A stretch of DNA of 17,496 nt. Origin: Lachnospiraceae bacterium UBA2734 (GTDB lineage: Bacteria; Bacillota; Clostridia; Lachnospirales; Lachnospiraceae). Location: contig DEKA01000018.1 of the NCBI GenBank assembly GCA_002353635.1, positions 1-17,496 on the forward strand. Reading direction: 5' to 3'. The position numbers were made by a program, and so were the translations under genes. The stretch's first letter is position 1, and every line of letters starts with the position of its first letter. Of this stretch, positions 6,988 through 14,320 are shown piece after piece. A model generated the notes under the pieces. That model worked only from the letters and a program-made list of their open reading frames with translations, was not told the origin of the DNA and did no database searches.

Positions 6988-8046
6988 ATGCAGAACCGTA
7001 ACAATATCAACCGAATAGATGCGCTGCGGGCGGATACGACGCTCCCTGCGGAGGATCTGCGCGCTCTCCTTCTCTCGATGACGCAAGAGGACGAGGAGTA
7101 CCTGTACCGGAACGCGCGGGAAGTGCGGGAGCAGTACTACGGGAAAGATGTCTATCTGCGCGGGTTGATCGAGTTTTCCAGCTACTGCAGAAATGACTGC
7201 TACTACTGCGGGATCCGAAGGAGCAATGAGAAGGCGCAGCGCTATCACCTGACAAAGGCGCAGATTCTGGAGTGCACGGATACGGGGTATGCTCTGGGGT
7301 TTCGCACATTCGTGCTGCAGAGCGGGGAGGACCTCTCCTACAGCACGGAGGAGATCTGCGATATTGTGCGGGCGATCAGAGCGCAGCACCCGGACTGCGC
7401 GGTCACGCTCTCCATCGGAGAGAAGACGAGGGCGGAGTATGAGGCGTATTACGACGCCGGCGCGCAGAGATACCTTCTGCGGCAGGAGACGTCCAATCCC
7501 GGGCATTATGGAAAATTACACCCTCCGGAGCTTTCCATCGAAAACCGCAAGAGGTGTCTGCAGGATCTGAAGGAGATCGGCTATCAGGTCGGCTGCGGCA
7601 TCATGGTGGGTTCACCCTGGCAGACTCCTGACAATGTGATCGAAGACCTCTGTTACATGAAGGCACTGCAGCCGCAGATGATCGGTATCGGGCCTTTCAT
7701 CCACCACAAGGACACGCCTTTTCGCAATATGCCGGACGGAACGCTCACGGACACTATTCATCTGCTGGGAATTCTGCGGCTGATGTTTCCGGATGTCCTG
7801 CTGCCGGCGACGACGGCACTCGGAACAATCCACCCGTTGGGGCGTGAGAAGGGAATTCTTGCCGGCGCCAATGTCGTGATGCCGAACCTTTCGCCTAAAG
7901 GCGTGAGGGCCAAATATATGCTCTACGACGGTAAGATCTGCACCGGAGATGAAGCGGCGGAGTGCCGCAGATGCATGGAGAGAAGGATTGAGAGCACGGG
8001 GTATCACGTCGTTGTGTCTAGGGGGGATCACCCAAATTTCAGATAG
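6988..8046 (+). CDS. hydE: [FeFe] hydrogenase maturation radical SAM enzyme HydE
   Basis: HydE is the radical SAM maturase that acts on an iron precursor on the way to the H-cluster two-iron unit. The 352-aa product has the radical SAM cysteines CRNDCYYC (Cys67, Cys71, Cys74) and the family patterns LQSGED and TSNPGHYGKLHP. It also has the second cluster motif Cys318-x7-Cys326-x2-Cys329, the same spacing as in Thermotoga HydE. AAGGA 7 nt before the ATG supports the start. An 80-nt spacer separates it from hydF and holds nothing recognisable beyond this site. HydG, which usually supplies HydE's iron-CO-CN substrate, is not in the window. PylB and biotin-synthase-like relatives are less likely given the context and the second cluster. 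Confidence 0.96.
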   Translation: MQNRNNINRIDALRADTTLPAEDLRALLLSMTQEDEEYLYRNAREVREQYYGKDVYLRGLIEFSSYCRNDCYYCGIRRSNEKAQRYHLTKAQILECTDTGYALGFRTFVLQSGEDLSYSTEEICDIVRAIRAQHPDCAVTLSIGEKTRAEYEAYYDAGAQRYLLRQETSNPGHYGKLHPPELSIENRKRCLQDLKEIGYQVGCGIMVGSPWQTPDNVIEDLCYMKALQPQMIGIGPFIHHKDTPFRNMPDGTLTDTIHLLGILRLMFPDVLLPATTALGTIHPLGREKGILAGANVVMPNLSPKGVRAKYMLYDGKICTGDEAAECRRCMERRIESTGYHVVVSRGDHPNFR

Positions 8047-8055
8047 TTGTTAATT

Positions 8056-10413
8056 ATGGTGACGAAGAGAATTAAAATATACGGCATCGTGCAGGGCGTG
8101 GGCTTCCGTCCGACGCTCGCACGGCTTGCCGCAGAGACAGGTGTTGCGGGCACTGTGTGCAATAAGGGCTCCTTCGTGGAAGTTATTGCGCAGGGAGAAG
8201 GGCAGCAGGTGCAGGACTTCGTCCGCTTCATCGGGGAGAGGGCGCCGGAGCGCGCCGTCATCCTGAAGATGGATGTGAAGGACTGCGGAGCAGAGGAGCA
8301 GCTGCGGTATTCTGATTTTCAGATCATCGGGAGTGCTAAAAAGAAGGGGGAGATCTTTGTCTCTCCGGACATCGCTCTTTGCGACACGTGCAGGGCGGAG
8401 CTCCTTGATTCCTCGAACAGACGCTATCTTCATCCCTTCATCAACTGTACGTCGTGCGGACCGCGCCTGACGATTCTCGAGAGTCTGCCGTATGACAGAG
8501 AGCGCACTTCAATGAAAATGTTTCCCATGTGCCCTGCCTGCCACAAGGAATACACGACACCGTCTTCGAGGCGCTATGACGCACAGCCCGTCTGCTGCAG
8601 CGACTGCGGTCCTGAGGTGTATCTCATCGGAAGGACGGAGAGAGGAAGAGCTGCCATCCTGGAGACACGCCGCGTTCTCAAGGAGGGCGGCATCGCCGCT
8701 GTGAAGGGCATCGGCGGCTTTCATCTCTGCTGCGACGCATCCAATACAGAGGCAGTCCTGCGGCTTCGCCGGCTGAAGAGGCGCCCGGTGAAGCCGTTTG
8801 CGGTTATGTGCAGGGACCTGGAGACTGTCCGCGAGGAGTGTGATCTGACAGCGGAGCAGGAGAAGATCGTGACCGGGCACCAGAAGCCCATCCTCCTTTT
8901 GAACAGAAGGAATGGAAGAATTTCGTCTGCCGTCGCGCCGGGCAATCCGAAGATTGGTGTGATGCTGCCGTATGCGCCGGTGCAGGTGCTTCTCTTCCAG
9001 TACGACGATGGGCTGGAGATGCCGCCCGTGCTGGTCATGACGAGTGGGAATGTGAGCGGCGCGCCGATCTGCAGAAACGATGAGGAGGCGGTGGCGGAGC
9101 TGTTCGGGTTCGCGGATATTTTCCTGTCACATAATCGGAAGATTCTGATCCGGTGCGATGATTCGGTTATGGATTTTTGCCGGAATAAGCCGTACATGAT
9201 CCGCAGGTCCAGGGGATATGCGCCGCTTCCGTACATGATGTCGGATCCACGAAAGGAGATAGTTCCGGACAGGAATGTCCTTGCCATCGGCGGAGAGCTG
9301 AAGAACACATTCTGCATCGGAAAGGGAAATCTCTTTTATCCTTCTTCGTATATCGGGGATCTCGCGGATGTGCGCAGTGCGGATGCCCTGCGGGAGACAA
9401 TCGGTCGCTTCGAGACGCTTTTGGAGATGAAGCCGGATCGGATGGTCTGTGACCTGCATCCGGGGTATGTTTCCACGCAGATCGCGCAGGAGATGGCAGA
9501 GGCGGAGAAGGTTCCGCTCCTGTCTGTGCAGCACCACTATGCCCATATTCTCTCGTGCATGGCGGAGAACGACTGGATGGATCCGGTGATCGGCTTTTCT
9601 TATGATGGAACGGGATACGGTACGGACGGGACGATCTGGGGAGGCGAGGTTCTGCTGGCTGATGTGCACGGCTTTCGGCGCCTCGGGAGCATCGCGCCGT
9701 TTCTGCATGTCGGCGGGGACCCCGCATCCCGCCAGGGGTGGCGGATTGCTTGCTCGATGATCTGTGATCTGTTCGGGGAGAAGGCTTGTTCAGGTAAACA
9801 TGAGAAAGATGATCCTGCAGGAGATGTCATGACCGCCCTGGGCCTCTGCACTGAAAAAGAGGCAAAGGTGATGGCGGCCATGCATGACAGACGTCTTAAT
9901 GCTGTGGAATCCACCAGCTGCGGTCGTCTTTTTGATGCGGTGAGTGCGATTCTCGGGGTGCGCAGGGGATCCACCTTTGAGGGAGAAGCCTCTACTTCAC
10001 TGATGTTCCTGGCGATGGAATATAAGAAAGAGCATGGGGAGAGTGGGATCCGGCAGACTCAGTCTCTCAGAAAAAGTGATGACCGATGGATTCTCCCCAC
10101 AGATGAATTGGTAAAAGATATCATAGTGCGCAGACTCGGGGGAGAAGATGCTGGAAGGCTCGCTCTTTATTTTCATGAGGCACTGGCGCAGATGAGTGCA
10201 GAGCTGATGGATGCACTTTTGGCGAAGGACGCTTCACGGCCACGGATAGCCGCGCTCTCGGGGGGATGTTTTCAGAACACACTTCTGACAGAACTCCTTG
10301 CTGAGAAGCTGGAGGCGAGGGGACTTCGTGTACTTCTTCATCATCTGGTGCCACCCAATGACGGCGGGATTGCCCTGGGAGCGGCACTGTATGGGAGCTG
10401 CCATAAAGATTGA
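8056..10413 (+). CDS. hypF: Carbamoyltransferase HypF
   Basis: HypF makes carbamoyl adenylate from carbamoyl phosphate and ATP and transfers the carbamoyl group to the HypE C-terminal cysteine. The 785-aa product has all family domains in order. These are an acylphosphatase domain with GIVQGVGFRP (10-19), two zinc-finger pairs with the exact spacing CxxC-x18-CxxC-x24-CxxC-x18-CxxC (from Cys109 to Cys184), a YrdC-like domain, and a Kae1-like domain with HHYAH, DGTGYGTDG and SGGCFQN. A TTG at 8047 directly after the hydE stop is in frame, but the ATG at 8056 fits the family start better; no strong ribosome binding site is seen, so coupling to hydE translation is likely. It closes the maturation operon and is followed by a hairpin. 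Confidence 0.97.
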   Translation: MVTKRIKIYGIVQGVGFRPTLARLAAETGVAGTVCNKGSFVEVIAQGEGQQVQDFVRFIGERAPERAVILKMDVKDCGAEEQLRYSDFQIIGSAKKKGEIFVSPDIALCDTCRAELLDSSNRRYLHPFINCTSCGPRLTILESLPYDRERTSMKMFPMCPACHKEYTTPSSRRYDAQPVCCSDCGPEVYLIGRTERGRAAILETRRVLKEGGIAAVKGIGGFHLCCDASNTEAVLRLRRLKRRPVKPFAVMCRDLETVREECDLTAEQEKIVTGHQKPILLLNRRNGRISSAVAPGNPKIGVMLPYAPVQVLLFQYDDGLEMPPVLVMTSGNVSGAPICRNDEEAVAELFGFADIFLSHNRKILIRCDDSVMDFCRNKPYMIRRSRGYAPLPYMMSDPRKEIVPDRNVLAIGGELKNTFCIGKGNLFYPSSYIGDLADVRSADALRETIGRFETLLEMKPDRMVCDLHPGYVSTQIAQEMAEAEKVPLLSVQHHYAHILSCMAENDWMDPVIGFSYDGTGYGTDGTIWGGEVLLADVHGFRRLGSIAPFLHVGGDPASRQGWRIACSMICDLFGEKACSGKHEKDDPAGDVMTALGLCTEKEAKVMAAMHDRRLNAVESTSCGRLFDAVSAILGVRRGSTFEGEASTSLMFLAMEYKKEHGESGIRQTQSLRKSDDRWILPTDELVKDIIVRRLGGEDAGRLALYFHEALAQMSAELMDALLAKDASRPRIAALSGGCFQNTLLTELLAEKLEARGLRVLLHHLVPPNDGGIALGAALYGSCHKD

Positions 10414-10420
10414 TGGGATA

Positions 10421-10457
10421 CAGCCTGGAGAGAGGGAAAAATGCTCTCTCCAAGCTG
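10421..10457 (+). terminator. Hairpin after hypF, probable terminator
   Basis: An inverted repeat lies 8 nt after the hypF stop. Its arms are CAGC-c-TGGAGAGAG (10421-10434) and CTCTCTCCA-a-GCTG (10444-10457) around a 9-nt loop: 13 pairs with one mismatch. The following sequence TTATTTC is only weakly T-rich, so it may act as a weak terminator or a transcript-end stabiliser between the two convergent operons. Confidence 0.6.
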
Positions 10458-10476
10458 TTATTTCAAAAGTTCAAAT

Positions 10477-10503
10477 AAAAAAACTATTTACCTTTGCTGG
10501 TAA
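10477..10503 (-). terminator. Weak intrinsic terminator of the minus-strand dehydrogenase operon
   Basis: Read on the minus strand, a short hairpin TTACC/GGTAA with a 6-nt loop (10503 to 10488) is followed by ATAG and a run of seven T. It lies just after the stop codon of the DAO-family gene. The stem is short, but the T-run makes a terminator plausible. Confidence 0.45.
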
Positions 10504-10513
10504 GCAGCCGGAT

Positions 10514-11659
10514 TCAAACTGCCTTCCCTGCCGCTACATCCTTTGCATAGAATCTGTCGTAGCGAAGTCCGGAGATGTCGCACACGGGATCCTCGTCGGT
10601 GACGAGCTGGGAGATCACGGTGCCGACGCCGGGAGCAATGCCAAAGCCGTGGCCTGTGAAGCCGCAGGCGAGGATGAGACCGGGCACCTCATCGACCTTA
10701 TCGATGATCGGCACGCCGTCGGACATATTGTCGGACCAGCCGGCCCAGGACCTCACGATCTTCGCATCGCGCAGCTGCGGCACATAGCGGATGATGCCTC
10801 TGCAGATGCAGGGTACTGTATCGCTGTAGTTCACGGGCGTTCCGTTGTCCTTCTTGTACATCTCAAAACCTGTGGATCCGCCGAAGACGAAGGAGCCGTG
10901 GTTTGTCTGGTGTCCGTAGAAATCTGCCTCTGCTGTGCCTAGCATCTGATTGAACATAGGGGGCTCCGCTTCTGTCACAAGGCACTCGATGAGCTTGCTG
11001 ATCATCGGGATGTCGATGCCGATGGTGCCGGCGATCTTTCTGGAAGCAAAGCCTGCCGCCAGCACAATGGAATCACCCTCATAGACGTCGTCCTGTGTGA
11101 CGACCGCTCTTGCCTTGCCGCGGATCTTCTTGATCTCTGTGACGTCCTGTCCGGTGATGAAGGTCACGCCGAGCTTTCTCGCTGCCATGTAGTAGGCGAG
11201 GGTTGCTTTCAGAGGGTTTGCGTGGCCGTCTGTCGGGCACCAGCTGGCGCCGATGACTTCATCAGAGAGATAAGGGTTGATTTCCTTCACTTCGTCAGCA
11301 TCGATCATGCGGACGTCAAGTCCTACGGCCGATGCCTTGTCGGCGAGCTTCTTCAGTGTCTCCAGGTGCTTCGGTGTCTTGCCAAGACGAAGGTTTCCGT
11401 CCTGATGGTATTCTACGTCGTACCCGAGCTCCTCGGAGAGATGGGGCCAGAGGTTCTTGATGCCGTACATAGCGATCGGAATCTCTCTGGGATCTCTGCC
11501 GGACTGCCGGACACCGCCGCCGTTTCTGCTCGATCCGCCGTTGCCGATGATGTCCGACTTCTCAAGGACAATGACCTTCAGTCCCTTCTTTGCAAGATAG
11601 TAGGCACTGGCACTGCCGATAATGCCTGCGCCGATCACGATTACGTCTGCTGTCATCAT
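10514..11659 (-). CDS. DAO-family FAD-dependent oxidoreductase (amino acid/amine dehydrogenase catalytic subunit)
   Basis: The 381-aa product is a glycine/D-amino-acid-oxidase type flavoprotein, close in pattern to the beta subunits of sarcosine oxidase, hydrogen cyanide synthase HcnC, D-hydroxyproline dehydrogenase and opine oxidases. It has the N-terminal FAD-binding GAGIIG (10-15), the SSRNGGGVRQSGRDP loop typical of this group, and the C-terminal FAD contact region CGFTGHGFGIAPGVG. It should oxidise a C-N bond and pass electrons to the Fe-S/flavin partners encoded next to it rather than to oxygen (inference from the anaerobe context). Two ATG codons open the frame; the first overlaps the upstream stop by ATGA, showing translational coupling. 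The substrate cannot be told from sequence. Confidence 0.88.
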   Translation of the reverse strand: MMTADVIVIGAGIIGSASAYYLAKKGLKVIVLEKSDIIGNGGSSRNGGGVRQSGRDPREIPIAMYGIKNLWPHLSEELGYDVEYHQDGNLRLGKTPKHLETLKKLADKASAVGLDVRMIDADEVKEINPYLSDEVIGASWCPTDGHANPLKATLAYYMAARKLGVTFITGQDVTEIKKIRGKARAVVTQDDVYEGDSIVLAAGFASRKIAGTIGIDIPMISKLIECLVTEAEPPMFNQMLGTAEADFYGHQTNHGSFVFGGSTGFEMYKKDNGTPVNYSDTVPCICRGIIRYVPQLRDAKIVRSWAGWSDNMSDGVPIIDKVDEVPGLILACGFTGHGFGIAPGVGTVISQLVTDEDPVCDISGLRYDRFYAKDVAAGKAV

Positions 11660-11988
11660 AAGTCAGTGTCCTCCGTCTCCTTGGCAAAAACATGCATCTC
11701 AACCGGTCTCATAGGCGATCTCGAGGTTGCGGGCTCGAGGAGGGCAGGAGAGACCTTCAGCTCCCTTGCGACAATTCCCTTGACGAGCTTTGCGCAGGTC
11801 TGTCCCTGGCAAAGGCCCATGCCGCAGCGAAGATATCTTCTGATCTCCGCGATTGTCCAGAGGCCCTCGTGTACGGCCTTTCTGATCTCACCCTTTGTGA
11901 CTTCCTCGCACCGGCACACGATCATGTCGTCGTCCGGCTGCGGAATAAATTCTCCGATATCTCTTGATCTGTTGCTCAGTTCGTTCAT
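11656..11988 (-). CDS. BFD-like [2Fe-2S]-binding subunit
   Basis: This 110-aa protein has a bacterioferritin-associated-ferredoxin-like [2Fe-2S] domain: Cys25-x-Cys27 (CRCEE), then about 28 residues, then CGMGLCQGQTC (Cys55, Cys60, Cys65). Such domains occur as the C-terminal part or as a separate small subunit of HcnB-type dehydrogenases, where they relay electrons between the two flavoproteins. The long tail after residue 75 is unremarkable. The ribosome binding site GGAGG directly follows the stop of the upstream flavoprotein gene (10-nt gap), and its own stop overlaps the start of the DAO-family gene by 4 nt. It is clearly part of the same complex. Confidence 0.88.
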   Translation of the reverse strand: MNELSNRSRDIGEFIPQPDDDMIVCRCEEVTKGEIRKAVHEGLWTIAEIRRYLRCGMGLCQGQTCAKLVKGIVARELKVSPALLEPATSRSPMRPVEMHVFAKETEDTDL

Positions 11989-11998
11989 GACAGCCTCC

Positions 11999-13591
11999 TT
12001 ATGCCTGTGCCGCTGCTTTGAAAAATCTTGCCTTCATCGCGAATTCAGCGGGAACGCTGATGGTCAGAAGGTTCGTTCCGTCAAATGCCTTGGAGGAGCG
12101 CACTCTTGTGACTTCTGCATCGCACAGAGGCTGACCGTCTCTGCCAAGTGCCGTGCCCTTCATGCCTGTCTCCGGAAGCGGAAGGAACTCGTAGGGAAGC
12201 GTGATCTCTGCCTTTCGATCGCCTGCGTCCTCATTCACCAGGAAAATAGCCTGGCCGGGACATGACGCAACGCACATGCCGCAGTTGATGCAGTCCGCTG
12301 TTTCATCCACAGCGGGGAGAGCCGTGATGTGCGATCCGATCTTGATGCAGTGCCTGGTGCAGGCATCCTGGCAGGGGTTGCAGGGAATGTTCTGCGTACA
12401 CTCGATGACGGGATGAACACCCTTCTTGTGTGTTACGCCGGGGAATCTTTCGATCTCGGAATCGAGCACATAGCCCTTATGCAGGAGGTTCGTCGAAATC
12501 GGAATGCCTTCCTCTGTCTCCTTGATGTCCTTGCCTCTGTTCTTCGGTGCGAACATGCCTTCGCGAAGGGAACCAAGAGATGCCTTGAGCTTCGCCAGGA
12601 TCTCTTCCTTTTCTTCCTTCGTGATGTAGCCCAGATACTCAGCGGCCACAGCACCGGACATTCTGCCCTCGATCATTGCGGAGCTGGCCTCCTCAATGCC
12701 GGACACATCGCCTGCACTGAAAATACCGGGAACAGAAGTCTCACCGTATTCTCCAATAATCGGCACCTGGCCGCCTCTCTTCGGATTGTCCTCCATCTTG
12801 CAGCCCGCCATCTTAAGAAGCTGTGACATAGGAGAGAGACCAACGGCCACGCAGATTGTATCCACATCGAAGTGCTTGTCTGTGCCGGGGATGAACTGGA
12901 AGTGATTGTCCACCTCTGCAATCGTGACGCCGGTCACGTGATCCGTGCCCTCGGCCTTCTTGATCGTGTGGGAGAGATAGAACGGAACGCCTGTGCGCGC
13001 AACCTTTGCGGCATGTACGCCGTAGCCGCCGATCTTGGGAGCTGCATCGACGAGTGCAACGACCTGGCAGCCTGCCTGCAGGAGCTGGTAGCTGACGACA
13101 AGTCCTACGTTGCCGCTGCCCAGCATCAGGATTCTCTCGCCCGGCTTTACGCCGTAGAGGTTCATCAGGGTCTGTGCCGCGCCGGCGCCCATGACGCCGG
13201 GGAGTGTCCAGCCGTCGAAGAGCACCATATTTTCAGCGGCACCGGTTGCAATGATGATGGCATCGCCCTTGAAGTGATGTACCTCATCGCCCATGCGGAC
13301 GACCACTTCACGGTCCTGGTAGAGACCTGCAACGGTCGCATTGAGCTCCACCTTTACGCCTGCGTCATCAGCCTCCTTAAGGAGCTGCTCGCCGATGTGG
13401 AAGCCTCTGATTTTTGCCTTGTGCTCCTTGGAGCCGAAGAACTTATGGATCTGCTTGAAGAGCTGTCCGCCGGGCCTTGCATTTTCATCGAAAACAACGA
13501 CCTTCATGCCGTGCTTAGCCGCTTCAATGGCTGCGGAGAGTCCCGAGGGGCCGGCGCCAACAACGATCAGATCAAATCTTTCTATCTTCAT
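11999..13591 (-). CDS. FAD/NAD(P)-dependent oxidoreductase with 4Fe-4S ferredoxin segment (HcnB-like alpha subunit)
   Basis: The 530-aa product is a pyridine-nucleotide-disulfide-oxidoreductase-fold flavoprotein. It has an N-terminal FAD site GAGPSG (12-17), ATGA at 115-118, a second dinucleotide motif GSGNVG (158-163) and the FAD-closing SAGDVSG (292-298). Beyond about residue 390 it carries iron-sulfur motifs: a cysteine set at 398, 404, 407, 411 and 415, then a classic CINCGMCVASCPG (434, 437, 440, 444). Related alpha subunits of HcnABC-type dehydrogenases are often shorter and carry a BFD domain; here the ferredoxin is fused and the BFD domain is a separate gene. That suggests electron transfer to ferredoxin or NAD(P). 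AGAGG lies about 10 nt before the ATG. It is the central electron-transfer subunit of the operon. Confidence 0.88.
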   Translation of the reverse strand: MKIERFDLIVVGAGPSGLSAAIEAAKHGMKVVVFDENARPGGQLFKQIHKFFGSKEHKAKIRGFHIGEQLLKEADDAGVKVELNATVAGLYQDREVVVRMGDEVHHFKGDAIIIATGAAENMVLFDGWTLPGVMGAGAAQTLMNLYGVKPGERILMLGSGNVGLVVSYQLLQAGCQVVALVDAAPKIGGYGVHAAKVARTGVPFYLSHTIKKAEGTDHVTGVTIAEVDNHFQFIPGTDKHFDVDTICVAVGLSPMSQLLKMAGCKMEDNPKRGGQVPIIGEYGETSVPGIFSAGDVSGIEEASSAMIEGRMSGAVAAEYLGYITKEEKEEILAKLKASLGSLREGMFAPKNRGKDIKETEEGIPISTNLLHKGYVLDSEIERFPGVTHKKGVHPVIECTQNIPCNPCQDACTRHCIKIGSHITALPAVDETADCINCGMCVASCPGQAIFLVNEDAGDRKAEITLPYEFLPLPETGMKGTALGRDGQPLCDAEVTRVRSSKAFDGTNLLTISVPAEFAMKARFFKAAAQA

Positions 13592-13724
13592 CTTCTCTAT
13601 TCCTCTTCATATGATTGTCCAGCGCCCATCGGAAATCCGGATCGTCCGGATGAGAAGTCTGACTGCCAAAGATGGGGCTGACAATTACATCGTCCTGATT
13701 GAAATCGTTCCGCGCATCGCTCAC
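13572..13724 (-). CDS. Possible 50-aa small protein within the dehydrogenase operon
   Basis: The apparent 129-nt gap between the [2Fe-2S] gene and the large flavoprotein gene is filled by one open frame. A GTG at 13724 overlaps the upstream stop (GTGA), and the frame ends at 13572, 20 nt inside the next gene. The 50-residue product is acidic and hydrophilic, with FNQDDVIVSPIFGSQ, HPDDPDFRWALDNH and a charged tail MKRNREDEDRK; it shows no cysteine, signal peptide or membrane segment. Its composition looks protein-like, and the head-to-tail overlaps match the coupled style of the operon. Against it, there is no clear ribosome binding site, and a 7-bp inverted repeat (13635-13651) could instead be an mRNA structure. 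No family is recognised. Confidence 0.45.
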   Translation of the reverse strand: MSDARNDFNQDDVIVSPIFGSQTSHPDDPDFRWALDNHMKRNREDEDRKI

Positions 13725-14050
13725 TGCTGATCGAACGGCTTGTCGCTCACGCCGTACTGCGTGCGGACATCCATTCCTTCTGCCAGGGGTGTCATACATG
13801 TGCGGACATTCGGCTCGCCGTCGACAACCATGACACAGTCCGTGCATCTTCCGATCGCACAGAAGATTCCTCTGGGCTTGTGCTGCTTGAGCGTGTAGCG
13901 GTGTACCATCACGCCGTTGGCCTTGAGCGCCGCCGCGATGGGCTCGCCCTCGAAGCCCTTCATCTCCTTCCCGTCGTAGTGGAAAGTGACGATCTTCTTG
14001 TTCTCATTCTGACATCCGAGGATCGGGTGCTGTGCTATTCTTCCTGCCAT
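13721..14050 (-). CDS. [2Fe-2S] ferredoxin-like subunit (HcnA/sarcosine oxidase alpha N-terminal type)
   Basis: This 109-aa protein carries a plant-type [2Fe-2S] domain of the kind found at the N-terminus of sarcosine oxidase alpha or as separate HcnA-like subunits. The cluster pattern is Cys64-x4-Cys69-x2-Cys72-x12-Cys85 (CAIGRCTDC, then RTC). The preceding EGEPIAAALKANGV and the following MTPLAEGMDV match the family. It is the first gene of the dehydrogenase operon, and AAAGGAG 7 nt before the ATG gives a strong start. It would pass electrons between the flavoprotein subunits. Confidence 0.9.
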   Translation of the reverse strand: MAGRIAQHPILGCQNENKKIVTFHYDGKEMKGFEGEPIAAALKANGVMVHRYTLKQHKPRGIFCAIGRCTDCVMVVDGEPNVRTCMTPLAEGMDVRTQYGVSDKPFDQQ

Positions 14051-14114
14051 AGAGTGCTCCTTTCAGCAAAAGTGACTGAACGGTCGTCGTGCATCCGGAT
14101 CTTCAGATACACGA

Positions 14115-14149
14115 AAAGGCGCCGCACTCCTTCGAAATGCGACGCCTTT
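14115..14149. terminator. Strong hairpin between the AraC gene and the dehydrogenase operon
   Basis: Arms AAAGGCG-c-CGCA (14115-14126) and TGCG-a-CGCCTTT (14138-14149) pair over 11 of 12 positions around an 11-nt loop. On the plus strand it is followed by a T-rich tract up to about 14168; on the minus strand, where the neighbouring genes lie, only four T follow. It can terminate readthrough or act as a leader structure for the operon starting at 14050. It resembles the hairpin at 15297-15339. Confidence 0.5.
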
Positions 14150-14194
14150 GTCTTTGCTTTTTGTTTTGTTGAATTGCCTGTATGCTAAAACCTT

Positions 14195-14242
14195 CGGAAA
14201 ATGAATGATTGTATTTTCCGGAACAGTTGTGCGGGAGCACAA
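14195..14242. promoter_or_regulatory. Two inverted repeats upstream of the dehydrogenase operon, candidate operators
   Basis: The 270-nt stretch 14051-14320 has no convincing gene. Besides the hairpin at 14115-14149 it holds two perfect dyads: CGGAAAAT/ATTTTCCG (14195-14202 and 14213-14220, 10-nt spacer) and TTGTGC/GCACAA (14227-14232 and 14237-14242, 4-nt spacer). They sit about 145-190 nt upstream of the operon start. They may be regulator binding sites or RNA structures; the AraC-type protein encoded next door is a candidate binder, although AraC sites are usually direct repeats. No clear -35/-10 pair was identified. Confidence 0.4.
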
Positions 14243-14320
14243 TTTCTGCACGCTTTTTCCACTATGCATTTATACGCCGCGGCCGTAAATCGATTCCTGC
14301 TGTTAAAACTTCATCCGGGA

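Noticed and set aside
11222..12265. Plus-strand open frame (347 aa) across the flavoprotein operon
   Set aside because: It crosses three well-supported minus-strand genes and shows no domain pattern.
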